NCBI RefSeq assembly: GCF_006151805.1
Contig: NZ_VDDA01000017.1
Coordinates: 62,001 to 126,000 of the forward strand
DNA: 64,000 nucleotides
Direction of reading: 5' to 3'
DNA from: Methylobacterium terricola
Lineage (GTDB): Bacteria; Pseudomonadota; Alphaproteobacteria; Rhizobiales; Beijerinckiaceae
The first letter of the stretch is position 1, and each line of letters starts with the position of its first letter. Both the position numbers and the translations under genes were made by a program. Shown piece after piece: positions 34,738 through 45,114 of this stretch. The notes below the pieces were generated by a model. The model saw only the letters and a list, made by a program, of their open reading frames with translations. It made no database searches and was not told where the DNA came from.

Positions 34738-35720
34738 GCGGACCGGCGGACATCCCCGTCATCGTGGTGTGCCCGCCGCGCACCCTGCTCCTCGACGTGG
34801 CCGGACCGGTCGAGGTCCTGCGCAAGGCCAACCTGATCCAGGACCGGGTGCGGTTCCGCGTCGTCCATGCCGGGCCGTGCCCGGAGGTCGTGAGCTCGAT
34901 CGGTCTCGGGCTCGCCGGCCTTGCGCCCCTGCCCGATCCGCTGCCGGAGGGGGCGACCGTCCTGCTCGCCGGCACGGCGGAGCTGGTGCTCGGCGATCCC
35001 TCGCCGCCGGGCGAGGCGGAGCGGGCGGCCGAGGACGCAATCGTCGCCTGGCTCAAGGCGCAGGTGCGACCGGGCCACCGCTTGGTCTCGATCTGCTCCG
35101 GCGCCCTGCTGGCGGCCCGGGCCGGGCTCCTCGACGGGCATGCCTGCACCACCCACCACGCCGCCTGCGCCGAGCTGGCGGCGCTCGCCCCGGCCGCGCG
35201 GGTGCTGGAGGACCGGCTGTTCGTCGAGGATCGCGAGCGTCTGACGAGCGCGGGCATCACCGCCGGCATCGACCTGATGCTGCATCTCGTGGCGCGCCTC
35301 GTCGACCCGGCCTGCGCGGCTTCGGTGGCGCGCTACCTCGTCGTGTACCTGCGGCGGGCCGGCCACGATCCGCAGCTCTCACCCTGGCTCGAGGGCCGCA
35401 ATCACCTTCACCCGGCGATCCACCGGGTGCAGGACGCGGTGAGCGCCGATCCGGCCCGGGCCTGGAGCCTGGAGGCCCTTGCCGACATCGCGGCGACGAG
35501 CCCGCGCCACCTCTCGCGCCTGTTCAACCGCCATGCCGGCATGAGCCTGCCGGCCTATGTCAACAGCTTGCGGGTGGCGCTCGCCCGCGACCTCCTGGCC
35601 CAGACCCGGCTCGACATGGAACGGGTGGCCGAGCGGGCCGGCTTTGCCTCGCCGCGCCAGCTCCGGCGGGCCTGGGGCCGCCTGCACGACCGCCCGCCGA
35701 GCGCGCTGCGCGAGGGATGA
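34734..35720 (+). CDS. GlxA-type AraC-family regulator with DJ-1/PfpI domain
   Basis: A 328-residue regulator. N-terminal DJ-1/PfpI-like domain (about 8-170; IPVIVVCPPRTLLLDVAGPVEV, and SICSGALLAARAGLLDG with the nucleophile-position Cys), then an AraC HTH_18 domain (about 230-325; WSLEALADIAATSPRHLSRLFNRHAG, RLDMERVAERAGFASPRQLRRAW). GTG start at 34734 overlaps the hydrolase stop. It probably regulates its own operon. Confidence 0.93.
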   Translation: MSGPADIPVIVVCPPRTLLLDVAGPVEVLRKANLIQDRVRFRVVHAGPCPEVVSSIGLGLAGLAPLPDPLPEGATVLLAGTAELVLGDPSPPGEAERAAEDAIVAWLKAQVRPGHRLVSICSGALLAARAGLLDGHACTTHHAACAELAALAPAARVLEDRLFVEDRERLTSAGITAGIDLMLHLVARLVDPACAASVARYLVVYLRRAGHDPQLSPWLEGRNHLHPAIHRVQDAVSADPARAWSLEALADIAATSPRHLSRLFNRHAGMSLPAYVNSLRVALARDLLAQTRLDMERVAERAGFASPRQLRRAWGRLHDRPPSALREG

Positions 35721-35724
35721 CGCG

Positions 35725-36159
35725 TCAGGCCAGCAGCGTGTCCCGGTCGAGCCCGAGCGCCGTCGCGACCTCGGTCAGGGCCCGGTGCTCGGACGGGCTG
35801 ATGCCCTCGAAATCGGCGACGTCGGCGGCGATCAGGAAGACGCTCTGGCGCTGCTCCGCCGGGCGCTCGGCGATGGCTTCGATGAAGTGCATGTTCTGCA
35901 TCCGCCCGGCCCGGGTGCGGGCGCGGCCGATGCCGTCGTAGAGCTCTTCCTCCAGCATCAGGCTGTCATAGCCCTTCTCGAGGATCGGGTCGGCCAGCAT
36001 GCCCTTGAGCGCCGCCTCGAACTCCGCCCCCGCGACCTCGCCGTCGGCCACGATCACGTTGGCGCAGGCCGACACCGCGGCCCGCATCAGCGCATCGTCG
36101 CCGGCATAGGCCGTCACCGTCTGCTTGAACCGGCCGAAGGCCGCCTGGACGAAGCTCAT
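35725..36159 (-). CDS. TerB-like tellurite-resistance-family protein
   Basis: A 144-residue all-helical protein. ACANVIVADGEVAGAEFEAALKGML near residues 31-55 and FLIAADVADFEGISPSEHRALTEVATALGL at the C-terminus match the acidic, metal-binding-type repeats of TerB. It is a solitary gene with no terC/terD neighbours, so a direct tellurite role is unproven. Convergent with the glxA-type gene, 4 bp apart. Confidence 0.9.
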   Translation of the reverse strand: MSFVQAAFGRFKQTVTAYAGDDALMRAAVSACANVIVADGEVAGAEFEAALKGMLADPILEKGYDSLMLEEELYDGIGRARTRAGRMQNMHFIEAIAERPAEQRQSVFLIAADVADFEGISPSEHRALTEVATALGLDRDTLLA

Positions 36160-36255
36160 GACACTCCCTTACGCGCGAATCGATCGGGCCTGCTTATCAA
36201 GCGCGGGGGATTGAGAAAATCGGCAGCCTGCCGCAGCGCAGCACCCGCGCTCGCG

Positions 36256-36338
36256 GCTCCTGCCGGACCTGTGCATTCTCGCTCACAGCTCCTGCCGGAC
36301 CTGTCCATTCTCGCTCACAGCTCCTGCCGGACCTGTGC
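36256..36338. repeat. 32-bp tandem units spanning the stop codon of the FNT gene
   Basis: Units at 36256-36287 and 36288-36319 (one mismatch), plus a 19-bp partial third copy at 36320-36338 that is the coding end of the minus-strand transporter gene. The gene's stop (36317-36315) lies in unit 2, and the last codons and stop are repeated beyond it. A degenerate start of a further unit precedes 36256. Confidence 0.92.
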
Positions 36339-37196
36339 GTGGGCCAGCAGCGCGAACAGGCCGGTGCCGCCGATCACGTTGCCGATCAGCGCCGGCAGGA
36401 TCATGCCGCCGAGGGCCTGGCCGAGACCGACCTCACCGGCCCAGAGCAGCAGGAAGGCTTCCGCCGCGCCCGCCACCACGTGGGTGAAGTCGCCGAGCAC
36501 GATCGCGAAGGTCAGGGCGAAGACGATCCAGAACTCGCCCCCGCTCGACGCCGCCCGCAGCCACGCGACGGTGGCGATCAGGAACCCGGCCGGGATGCCC
36601 TGGAGCAGCATCGCCGAGGGGGCCTTGTGCATCAGGCTCTCGCGCGACACCGTCAGCATGGCGTCGAGGAGCCCCGGGCTCGTCAGGCGGCCGTGGACGT
36701 AGAGTGCGGCCGCCGCGCAGGTGCCGACGAGGTTGCCGAGGAGCACGATGCCCCACAGCCGCCCCGTCCGGGCGAGTGCCGGCCCGCTCGGGCGGGTGGC
36801 CAGCGGCAGCACGGTCACGATGGTCTGCTCGGTGAAGAGCTGGAGCCGGCCGAGGATGACGATCAGGAAGCCGAGGGGATAGCCGAGCTGCGAGACCAGG
36901 GTGCGGGATTCCATCCCGGCCGGCAGCTTGTGATGCAGCGCGCCCTGCGCGAGCACCGAGGCCGTGATGGCGATGCCGGCGGCGACGCTCGACCAGAACA
37001 GCGAGCCGGCGGGGCGCGACAGCTCCTCCTCGCCCTGCTTGCGCACCACCTCGTGGACGATCCGGGCACGCGGCGCCGAACGATCCTCGATCTCGCCGCG
37101 CTCGGCCTCGTCGCGTTCCGCCATGGCTCCGTCCGTCCCCTGCCGACCGCGCGTGGCCGGCGCCGGCTCGACGCGCAGCGCCTTCCGCCGTTCCAT
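36315..37196 (-). CDS. Formate/nitrite transporter-family (FNT) channel, YfdC-like
   Basis: A 293-residue (from ATG 37196) or 269-residue (from ATG 37124) pentameric-channel family protein. Hydrophilic N-terminal extension (RIVHEVVRKQGEEELSRP), then six membrane helices: LFWSSVAAGIAITASVL, GYPLGFLIVILGRLQLFTE, GIVLLGNLVGTCAAAALYV, LLQGIPAGFLIATVAWL, FWIVFALTFAIVLGDFTHVV and LGGMILPALIGNVIGGTGLFA. The N-terminal extension and the LQLFTEQT and GNVIGGTG motifs fit the YfdC-like branch rather than FocA or NirC. Substrate not certain. Its 3' end is tandemly repeated. Confidence 0.88.
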   Translation of the reverse strand: MERRKALRVEPAPATRGRQGTDGAMAERDEAERGEIEDRSAPRARIVHEVVRKQGEEELSRPAGSLFWSSVAAGIAITASVLAQGALHHKLPAGMESRTLVSQLGYPLGFLIVILGRLQLFTEQTIVTVLPLATRPSGPALARTGRLWGIVLLGNLVGTCAAAALYVHGRLTSPGLLDAMLTVSRESLMHKAPSAMLLQGIPAGFLIATVAWLRAASSGGEFWIVFALTFAIVLGDFTHVVAGAAEAFLLLWAGEVGLGQALGGMILPALIGNVIGGTGLFALLAHAQVRQEL

Positions 37197-37262
37197 CCTG
37201 GGCTCGCCCCATGCTACCCGTCTGCGGCCGAACGCGAGAATCGGACGACCGGGGAGGCCAGC

Positions 37263-38540
<1,278 letters not shown>

Positions 38541-38567
38541 CCCGACCAGGGTTCCGACACTCCTCAG

Positions 38568-38599
38568 GTCATCGCGGGGCCGCGCGGCGGTACCCGGGG
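38568..38599. repeat. Interspersed palindromic repeat, degenerate copy 3
   Basis: GTCATCGCGGGGCCGCGCGG followed by CGGTACCCGGGG resembles the repeats at 11692 and 23431 with several mismatches. Lies just after the hydroxy-acid oxidase stop, in a 257-bp intergenic stretch that otherwise shows nothing. Confidence 0.45.
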
Positions 38600-38797
38600 T
38601 CCAACTCGGCCGACGATGCCGCAAGAGGCGGAACGCCGATGCCGTGCGCCGAACCCTCGGCGTTCATGGATCCCGGGTTCCCGTCTGCGGCGCCTTCTCG
38701 ACCGCGACCCGCTCGATGGTTGGCAGCGCCCTACGCCCGTGACGCACGGCGGTATCGCCGCCGCGCCCGCGGACATGCCATCCGCGGGACGCCGCCG

Positions 38798-39955
38798 TCA
38801 GGTGTACATCGCCTTGAGATCCAGGCTGCTCGCGCGCCCGACCGCGTCGTAATGCTGATCGAGCCACGCCTTCGCCGCCTCGCGGCCGGCATCGCGCAGG
38901 TGGAGGAAGAACGGCCACTGCGCCCGCAGCCGCGACGAGGCCGAGGCGTCGTCGAGCGCGCCGCCGCTGCCGTCGATGCGGTGGAGCAGCACCTCCTTGT
39001 AGGCATTCGAGCGCCCGAGCGCCCCGTCGGCGATCAGGTCGTCGACGAAGTCGATCGCCCGCAATTCGCGCAGGAGATTGGCGTTGAAGGTGATCTCGTT
39101 GAGGCGGTCGCGGATCTCGGCCGGGCTGCGCGGCGTCTCGCGGCGCTCGACCGGGTTGATCTGGACCAGCAGGATGTCGCGGGACCGGGCGCCGTGATAG
39201 AGTGGATAGAGGGGCGGGTTGCCGAGATAGCCGCCGTCCCAGTGCGGCACGCCGTCGATCTCGACCGCCTGGAACACCGTCGGCAGGCAGGCCGACGCCA
39301 TCAGGTGGTCGATGGTGAGATTCGGCCGCTCGAACACCGCCATCTTGCCGGTCCAGACGTTGGTGGCCGAGATGAACAGGTCGGCCGGCCCATCCCGGCG
39401 CACGGCCTCGAAATCGACCGTGTCGGCCAGCGCCCGCTTGAGCGGGTTGATGTTGAGCGGGTTGGTCATGTAGGGGCTGGCGACGGCGTTCCAGAACGCC
39501 CCGACCGGCGTCTTCTTCCAGAAGCTCATCACCCCGTCGACGACGCTCTGCTGCGCGTGCGAGAGGTCGGCGTCGAGGCTGATCTCGCGCCAGAACGTCT
39601 CCAGGCGCTCGCGCGCGCCATCGGGACCGCCGCGCAGCCAGCCATCGACCATCACGACGGCGTTCATCGCGCCGGCGCTCGCCCCGGTGATCGCCTCGAA
39701 GGCGAGGCGGCTATCCTCGATCAGGGCGTCGAGCACGCCCCAGGTGAAGGCACCGTGGGCGCCGCCGCCCTGGAGCGCCAGGGCGATCGCCTTCTCGGCC
39801 CTTGGACCGAGAAGGCCGCGGCCGAGGGGGCCGCTGGTCGCTTGCGAGCCCTGGGTCGCCTGCGGGCACGGCTCGGCATGGGGCATGGCATGGGACAGGG
39901 AATCGCGGTCACCCGCGCTCCGGTCCGGTTCGTGGAGTGTGGCTGAATCCGTCAT
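38798..39955 (-). CDS. Patatin-like phospholipase
   Basis: A lipid acyl hydrolase with a Ser-Asp dyad. From ATG 39955 it is 385 residues; ATG 39886 would remove a low-complexity N-terminus and is also possible. Motifs: glycine-rich oxyanion loop LALQGGGAHGAFTWGVLDAL, nucleophile elbow ITGASAGAMNAV (GxSxG), and the DGG signature at WDGGYLGNPPLYPLY. No signal peptide. The C-terminal third (LNEITFNANLLRELRAIDFV) is typical of bacterial patatins of about 320-390 residues. Confidence 0.93.
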   Translation of the reverse strand: MTDSATLHEPDRSAGDRDSLSHAMPHAEPCPQATQGSQATSGPLGRGLLGPRAEKAIALALQGGGAHGAFTWGVLDALIEDSRLAFEAITGASAGAMNAVVMVDGWLRGGPDGARERLETFWREISLDADLSHAQQSVVDGVMSFWKKTPVGAFWNAVASPYMTNPLNINPLKRALADTVDFEAVRRDGPADLFISATNVWTGKMAVFERPNLTIDHLMASACLPTVFQAVEIDGVPHWDGGYLGNPPLYPLYHGARSRDILLVQINPVERRETPRSPAEIRDRLNEITFNANLLRELRAIDFVDDLIADGALGRSNAYKEVLLHRIDGSGGALDDASASSRLRAQWPFFLHLRDAGREAAKAWLDQHYDAVGRASSLDLKAMYT

Positions 39956-40326
39956 GGGGAGGAATGTGGTGCGCTGCACCGCGAAAGCCAAATGGTGCGG
40001 TGCAAAGTCGCGTTGGGGAACCCGGTCCGCGTCCGGTGTCACGCGCTTGACGCCTGCGCCCGGCATCCTCAGCTAAGGCGGCGGTTCGCTTCGCCGCGGC
40101 GAAGCGGCGGCTCGGCCCGCGAGAGAAGGACAAGGTTTCGGCAAGGATGTCGCGGCATTCCGTTCCGGGCGATCCTAGTCCGTTGATCGCGCCGGGCTTT
40201 CATGCGCGGGAAGCGATTTCCACCCCGGCCGGAAATGCTCTAGACGGGGGTCACGCCGCGCTCGTCGCGACCCCGAACCCGCCACGCGCCACACGTCTCC
40301 TGCGAACGACCCCCTGAAGGTATCCG
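39956..40326. other. Divergent intergenic region before ispG
   Basis: 371 bp between the patatin and ispG genes. Short frames inside it look like random high-GC ORFs. No intrinsic terminator or RNA gene was recognised; the promoters of both genes should lie here. Confidence 0.4.
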
Positions 40327-41637
40327 ATGGAAGCCATGGAAGCCCTCGCCGCGACCGCCCCGGCGGACACGACCGCCCCCGAGATCGCCGGCCCGAGCCC
40401 CCGGCACCGCACCGTCGGCGTCCGGATCGGCGAGGGCGAGGGCGCCGTGGTGATGGGCGGCGGCGCCCCGATCGTCGTGCAGTCGATGACCAACACCGAC
40501 ACCGCCGACATCGACGCCACGGTGGCGCAGGTGGCCGCGCTGGCGCGGGCCGGCTCCGAGGTCGTGCGCATCACCGTCGACCGCGACGAGGCGGCGGTCG
40601 CCGTGCCGAAGATCCGCGAGCGCCTGGACCGCATCGGCGTCCATGTCCCGCTCGTCGGCGACTTCCACTATATCGGCCACAAGCTCCTGACCGACCATCC
40701 GGCCTGCGCCGAAGCGCTGGCCAAGTACCGGATCAACCCGGGCAACGTCGGGTTCAAGGAGAAGAAGGACCTGCAATTCGGCACCATCGTCGAGCAGGCG
40801 GCCCGCTACGGCAAGGCGGTGCGCATCGGCGCCAACTGGGGCTCCCTCGACGAGGCGCTCCTCACCCACATGATGGACGAGAACGCCAACTCGGCGAAGC
40901 CGCGCGACGCCCGCGCGGTGATGCGCGAGGCGATGGTGCAATCCGCCCTCCTCTCCGCCGACCGGGCGGTGGAGATCGGCCTGCCGAAGGAGCGCATCGT
41001 GCTCTCGGCCAAGGTCTCGGCGGTGCAGGACCTGATCGCCGTCTACCGCGAGGTGGCGCGCCGCTCCGATTACGCCATCCATCTCGGCCTGACCGAGGCC
41101 GGCATGGGCACCAAGGGCATCGTGGCGGCCTCGGCGGCGATCGGCGTGCTGCTCCAGGAGGGCATCGGCGACACGATCCGCTACTCCCTGACCCCGGAGC
41201 CCGGCGGCGACCGCACGGTCGAGGTGAAGGTGGCGCAGGAACTGCTCCAGACGATGGGCTTCCGCACCTTCGTGCCGCTCGTCGCCGCCTGCCCGGGCTG
41301 CGGCCGCACCACCTCGACGGTGTTCCAGGAGCTCGCCCGCGACATCCAGAACTGGATCACCACCTCGATGCCGGAATGGCGCAAGACCTATCCGGGCGTG
41401 GAGGGGCTGAACGTCGCGGTCATGGGCTGCATCGTCAACGGCCCGGGCGAATCGAAGCACGCCGATATCGGCATCTCGCTCCCCGGCACCGGCGAGACGC
41501 CGACCGCCCCGGTCTTCATCGACGGCAAGAAGGCGATGACCCTGCGCGGCGCGACGCTCGCCAAGGACTTCGAGGGCATCGTCATCGACTACATCGAGCG
41601 CCGTTTCGGCCAAGGTCGCCGCAGCGCCGCCGAGTGA
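40327..41637 (+). CDS. ispG: 4-hydroxy-3-methylbut-2-en-1-yl diphosphate synthase (flavodoxin)
   Basis: Penultimate step of the MEP isoprenoid pathway; reduces MEcPP to HMBPP with a [4Fe-4S] cluster. The 436 residues show a TIM-barrel domain (GAPIVVQSMTNTDTADIDAT, PLVGDFHYIGHKL, YRINPGNVGFKEKKD, HLGLTEAGMGTKGIVAASAAIG) and cluster ligands C322 and C325 (ACPGCGRTT) and C368 (MGCIVNGPGE). ATG 40327; an ATG 9 nt later is also possible. dxr, another gene of the pathway, lies at 56158. Confidence 0.97.
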   Translation: MEAMEALAATAPADTTAPEIAGPSPRHRTVGVRIGEGEGAVVMGGGAPIVVQSMTNTDTADIDATVAQVAALARAGSEVVRITVDRDEAAVAVPKIRERLDRIGVHVPLVGDFHYIGHKLLTDHPACAEALAKYRINPGNVGFKEKKDLQFGTIVEQAARYGKAVRIGANWGSLDEALLTHMMDENANSAKPRDARAVMREAMVQSALLSADRAVEIGLPKERIVLSAKVSAVQDLIAVYREVARRSDYAIHLGLTEAGMGTKGIVAASAAIGVLLQEGIGDTIRYSLTPEPGGDRTVEVKVAQELLQTMGFRTFVPLVAACPGCGRTTSTVFQELARDIQNWITTSMPEWRKTYPGVEGLNVAVMGCIVNGPGESKHADIGISLPGTGETPTAPVFIDGKKAMTLRGATLAKDFEGIVIDYIERRFGQGRRSAAE

Positions 41638-41664
41638 GGCGATCGTCTTCCCGAGCAACGTAAC

Positions 41665-41696
41665 GGAGGGGCAGGCACGCCGCCTTGCGCCCCTCC
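41665..41696 (+). terminator. Hairpin after ispG, terminator-like
   Basis: GGAGGGGCAGGC and GCCT-TGC-GCCCCTCC pair as an interrupted stem, 28 bp after the ispG stop. No T run follows, so intrinsic termination is uncertain; it overlaps the proposed kup -35. Confidence 0.45.
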
Positions 41697-41712
41697 CGGC
41701 CCGTGCTACAAT
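41685..41712 (+). promoter_or_regulatory. Candidate sigma70-type promoter of kup
   Basis: TTGCGC at 41685-41690 and TACAAT at 41707-41712, spaced by 16 bp, about 120 bp before the kup start. The -10 is one of the few A/T-rich hexamers in the region. A single visual match, so tentative. Confidence 0.4.
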
Positions 41713-41831
41713 CTCGCCACATTCAGGCCCGGCGGACGCGCCGGGCTGCTTCAGGCCTCGAGCCCGCCACCCGGCCCATCAGCGCGCTTGGCGGCACCTC
41801 CGGCCGCCCGCGGGCGCATCCCCGATCAGAC

Positions 41832-43802
41832 ATGACACAGTCGACCGCACCCACGGGCGGGCCCGTCGCGCCGCCCGAAACCCTCACTCCGCCGAGCGGC
41901 GGGCCGCCGACCAAGGCGGGTAGCGTCGACGAGGCCGAGGGCCACGGCCACGCCAAGGCGAGCTTCTGGACCTTGTTCCTCGGCTCGGTCGGCGTCGTCT
42001 ACGGCGATATCGGCACGAGTCCGCTCTATGCCTTCCGCGAGGCGCTGAGCCCGGGCCGGGCCGACGGCGTGCTCACCGGCGAGGAGGTGCTCGGCACCGT
42101 CTCGCTGCTGCTCTGGGCCCTCGTGCTCATCGTCACCATCAAGTACGTCCTGCTGCTGCTGCAGATGGACAACAAGGGCGAGGGCGGCATCCTCTCGCTG
42201 ATGGCGCTCGCCCGGAAGGCGCTGGGCGGCTCCCACATCGTGTTCATGCTCGGCCTGTTCGGCGCCGCCCTGTTCTACGGCGACGCGATCATCACCCCGG
42301 CGATCTCGGTCCTGTCGGCGGTGGAGGGCCTGAAGCTCGTCACCCCGGCCCTCGACCACTACGTCCTGCCGATCACCATCGCGATCATCCTGCCGCTGTT
42401 CCTGGTCCAGAGCCGGGGCACCGCCCGGATGGCGACGTTCTTCGGCCCGATCATGCTGGTCTGGTTCTCGGTGCTGATGCTGGCGGCCCTGCCGCACATC
42501 GCCCGCACGCCGCAGGTTCTGTGGGCGCTCAATCCCTGGCACGCCGTCCATTACCTGCTCGGGCACGGCACCGGCGCCCTGGTGGCGCTCGGCGCGGTGT
42601 TCCTGGCGGTGACCGGGGCCGAGGCGTTGTTCGCCGATCTCGGCCATTTCGGCCGCCGGCCGATCCAGACCGCCTGGATCGTCCTCGTCGGCCCGGCGCT
42701 CGCGGTCAACTATCTCGGCCAGGCCGCCCTGGTGCTGGCGCAGCCGGACACCACCGACCCGTTCTACCAGCTCGTCCCCGAATGGGGCCTGCTGCCGATG
42801 GTGCTGCTCGCCACCGCCGCCACCGTCATCGCCAGCCAGGCGGTGATCACCGGCGCCTTCTCGCTCTCGCGCCAGGCGGTGCAGCTCGGCCTTCTGCCGC
42901 GGCTCGAGATCCGGCACACCTCGGAATCGCATTCGGGCCAGATCTACCTGCCCCAGATCAACACGCTGCTGATGCTCGGCGTGGTGATCCTGGTGATTTT
43001 GTTCCGCTCCTCCTCGGCGCTCGCCTCGGCCTACGGCATCGCCGTCACCGGCACCATGCTGATCACCGCCGGCCTCGCCTTCCTGGTGCTGTGGCGGGTA
43101 TGGAAGTGGACGCCGCTCGCCGCCGGCGCCGTGATGGTGCCGTTCATCGCGGTCGAGCTTCTGTTCCTGGCCTCGAACCTGCTGAAGGTGTTCGAGGGCG
43201 GCTACATGCCCCTGCTGCTCGCCGGCGGCTTGGTGCTGCTGATGTGGACCTGGGTACGCGGCGTCACCATCCTGTTCACCAAGACGCGCAAGACCGACGT
43301 GCCGCTGACCGAGCTCGTCGCCATGTTGGAGAAGAGCCCGCCGCACCACGTCCGCGGCACGGCGGTGTTCCTCACCTCCGACCCCGAGACGGCACCGGCG
43401 GCGCTGCTGCACAACCTGAAGCACAACAAGGTGCTGCACGAGAAGAACGTCGTGCTGACCGTCAAGACGATCGACCTGCCGCGCCTCAACGATGCCGACC
43501 GGGTCCGGATCGAGCCGATGGGCCCGCATTTCTGGAAGGTCGTGATGAAGTTCGGCTACATGGAATCGCCGAACATCCCGAAGGGCCTGGCGCTGTTGCG
43601 CAAGCAGGGCTTCAAGTTCGACATCATGGCGACGTCGTTCTTCCTGTCGCGGCGCTCGATCCGCCCGGCGGCGCAATCGGGCATGCCGCTCTGGCAGGAC
43701 CGGGTGTTCATCACGCTCGCCCGCAATGCCAACGACGCGACGGACTTCTTCCAGATCCCGACCGGCCGGGTGGTCGAGGTCGGCACCCAGGTCACTGTCT
43801 AG
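41832..43802 (+). CDS. kup: Kup-type low-affinity potassium uptake transporter
   Basis: K+/H+ symporter of the KUP/HAK/KT family, 656 residues. The N-terminal 45 residues are hydrophilic and Pro-rich, followed by TM1 with the family signature FLGSVGVVYGDIGTSPLYAF. Further motifs: LLLQMDNKGEGGILSLMALA, GAALFYGDAIITPAISVLSAVEG, and AVTGAEALFADLGHFGRRPI in the middle helices; about 12 helices in all. A soluble C-terminal domain (about 530-656) ends with FFLSRRSIRPAAQSGMPLWQDRVF. ATG 41832 is selected because residues encoded upstream are not membrane- or family-like. Ten bp upstream of coaBC. Confidence 0.96.
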   Translation: MTQSTAPTGGPVAPPETLTPPSGGPPTKAGSVDEAEGHGHAKASFWTLFLGSVGVVYGDIGTSPLYAFREALSPGRADGVLTGEEVLGTVSLLLWALVLIVTIKYVLLLLQMDNKGEGGILSLMALARKALGGSHIVFMLGLFGAALFYGDAIITPAISVLSAVEGLKLVTPALDHYVLPITIAIILPLFLVQSRGTARMATFFGPIMLVWFSVLMLAALPHIARTPQVLWALNPWHAVHYLLGHGTGALVALGAVFLAVTGAEALFADLGHFGRRPIQTAWIVLVGPALAVNYLGQAALVLAQPDTTDPFYQLVPEWGLLPMVLLATAATVIASQAVITGAFSLSRQAVQLGLLPRLEIRHTSESHSGQIYLPQINTLLMLGVVILVILFRSSSALASAYGIAVTGTMLITAGLAFLVLWRVWKWTPLAAGAVMVPFIAVELLFLASNLLKVFEGGYMPLLLAGGLVLLMWTWVRGVTILFTKTRKTDVPLTELVAMLEKSPPHHVRGTAVFLTSDPETAPAALLHNLKHNKVLHEKNVVLTVKTIDLPRLNDADRVRIEPMGPHFWKVVMKFGYMESPNIPKGLALLRKQGFKFDIMATSFFLSRRSIRPAAQSGMPLWQDRVFITLARNANDATDFFQIPTGRVVEVGTQVTV

Positions 43803-43812
43803 AGGGGTCACG

Positions 43813-45048
43813 GTGGAGATGGCGGCCCTGGACGGCAGGCGGGTGCTCCTCGTCATCGGGGGCGGCATCGCGGCCTACAAGGCGCTGGACCTGATCCGAC
43901 GCCTGCGCGAGCGCGGCGCCTCGGTGCGCTGCGTGCTGACCAAGGGCGCGCAGGAATTCGTCACGCCGCTCGCCGCGGCGGCGCTCGCCGGGCAGCGCGC
44001 CCATACCGACCTGTTCGACCGGGCCGACGAGGCCGATATCGGCCATATCAAGCTTGCCCGCGACGCCGATGCCGTGGTGGTGGCGCCGGCCACCGCCAAC
44101 CTGATGGCGCGCCTCGCCGGCGGCCACGCGCCGGACCTCGCCTCGACGGTGCTGCTCGCCACCACCCTGCCGATCCTGATCGCCCCGGCGATGAACGTGC
44201 GGATGTGGCTGCACCCGGCGACGCAGCGCAACCTCGCGCTGCTGAAGGGTGACGGCGTCGCGGTGGTCGGCCCGAATGTCGGCCGGATGGCCGAGGCCGA
44301 GACCGGTCCCGGCCGGATGGCGGAGCCCGAGGAGATCGCCGACGCCGTCGAGGCGCTGCTGGCCGGATCGCCCGACGACAAGCCCCTCGCCGGCCGTCAC
44401 CTCCTCGTCACCTCCGGGCCGACCCACGAGCCGATCGACCCGGTGCGCTATCTCGCCAACCGCTCTTCCGGCAAGCAGGGCCACGCCATCGCGGCGGCGG
44501 CCGCCGCGGCGGGCGCCCGGGTCACCCTCGTCTCGGGACCCGTGACCCTGCCCGATCCCCCCGGCGTCACGGTGGTGCGGATCGAGACCGCCCGCGAGAT
44601 GCTGGCGGCGGTCGAGGCCGCCTTGCCGGCCGACATCGCGGTCTTCGCCGCAGCGGTGGCCGACTGGCGCCCGGAGAGCCTCGGCGACCAGAAGATCAAG
44701 AAAGGGCCCGACGGCCCCCCTCCCCTCCGTCTCACCGAGAATCCCGACATCCTGGCGACGATCGCGCGCCGGACCGACGGGCGCCCGCCCCTGGTGGTGG
44801 GCTTTGCCGCCGAGACCACCGACGTCATCGCCCATGCCCGGGCCAAGATCGCCCGCAAGGGCTGCGACCTCATCGTCGCCAACGATGTCTCGGCCGAGTC
44901 TGGCGTGATGGGCGGCGACCGCAACAGCGTCCACCTGATCGGCCGCGACGGCAGCCTCGAGACCTGGCCGACCCTCGGTAAGGATGAGGTGGCCCGCCGC
45001 CTCGTCGCGCGGCTCGCCGAACTGGCCCCTCCCCCTGAGGCAAGATAG
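43813..45048 (+). CDS. coaBC: Bifunctional phosphopantothenoylcysteine decarboxylase / phosphopantothenate-cysteine ligase
   Basis: Two consecutive steps of coenzyme A synthesis. GTG 43813 (411 residues) has AGGGG upstream at better spacing than ATG 43819. CoaC flavoprotein domain: GGGIAAYKALDLIRRL, catalytic H78 (DIGHIKLA), PATANL and N129 in PAMNVRMW. At the usual catalytic-Cys position (ACGDxGPGRM in E. coli) the sequence reads VGRMAEAETGPGRM, with Glu161 in place of Cys. CoaB domain from about 195: LLVTSGPTHEPIDPVRYLAN, RSSGKQGHAIA, AAVADWRP and KIKK. Same direction as kup, 10 bp apart, so possibly cotranscribed. Confidence 0.95.
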   Translation: MEMAALDGRRVLLVIGGGIAAYKALDLIRRLRERGASVRCVLTKGAQEFVTPLAAAALAGQRAHTDLFDRADEADIGHIKLARDADAVVVAPATANLMARLAGGHAPDLASTVLLATTLPILIAPAMNVRMWLHPATQRNLALLKGDGVAVVGPNVGRMAEAETGPGRMAEPEEIADAVEALLAGSPDDKPLAGRHLLVTSGPTHEPIDPVRYLANRSSGKQGHAIAAAAAAAGARVTLVSGPVTLPDPPGVTVVRIETAREMLAAVEAALPADIAVFAAAVADWRPESLGDQKIKKGPDGPPPLRLTENPDILATIARRTDGRPPLVVGFAAETTDVIAHARAKIARKGCDLIVANDVSAESGVMGGDRNSVHLIGRDGSLETWPTLGKDEVARRLVARLAELAPPPEAR

Positions 45049-45114
45049 CGCCGGATCGGCGGTGGGCGCAGGCCGATCCGGCATTATGTCTCCGCCTTCC
45101 ACCGGGAGGCCGCC

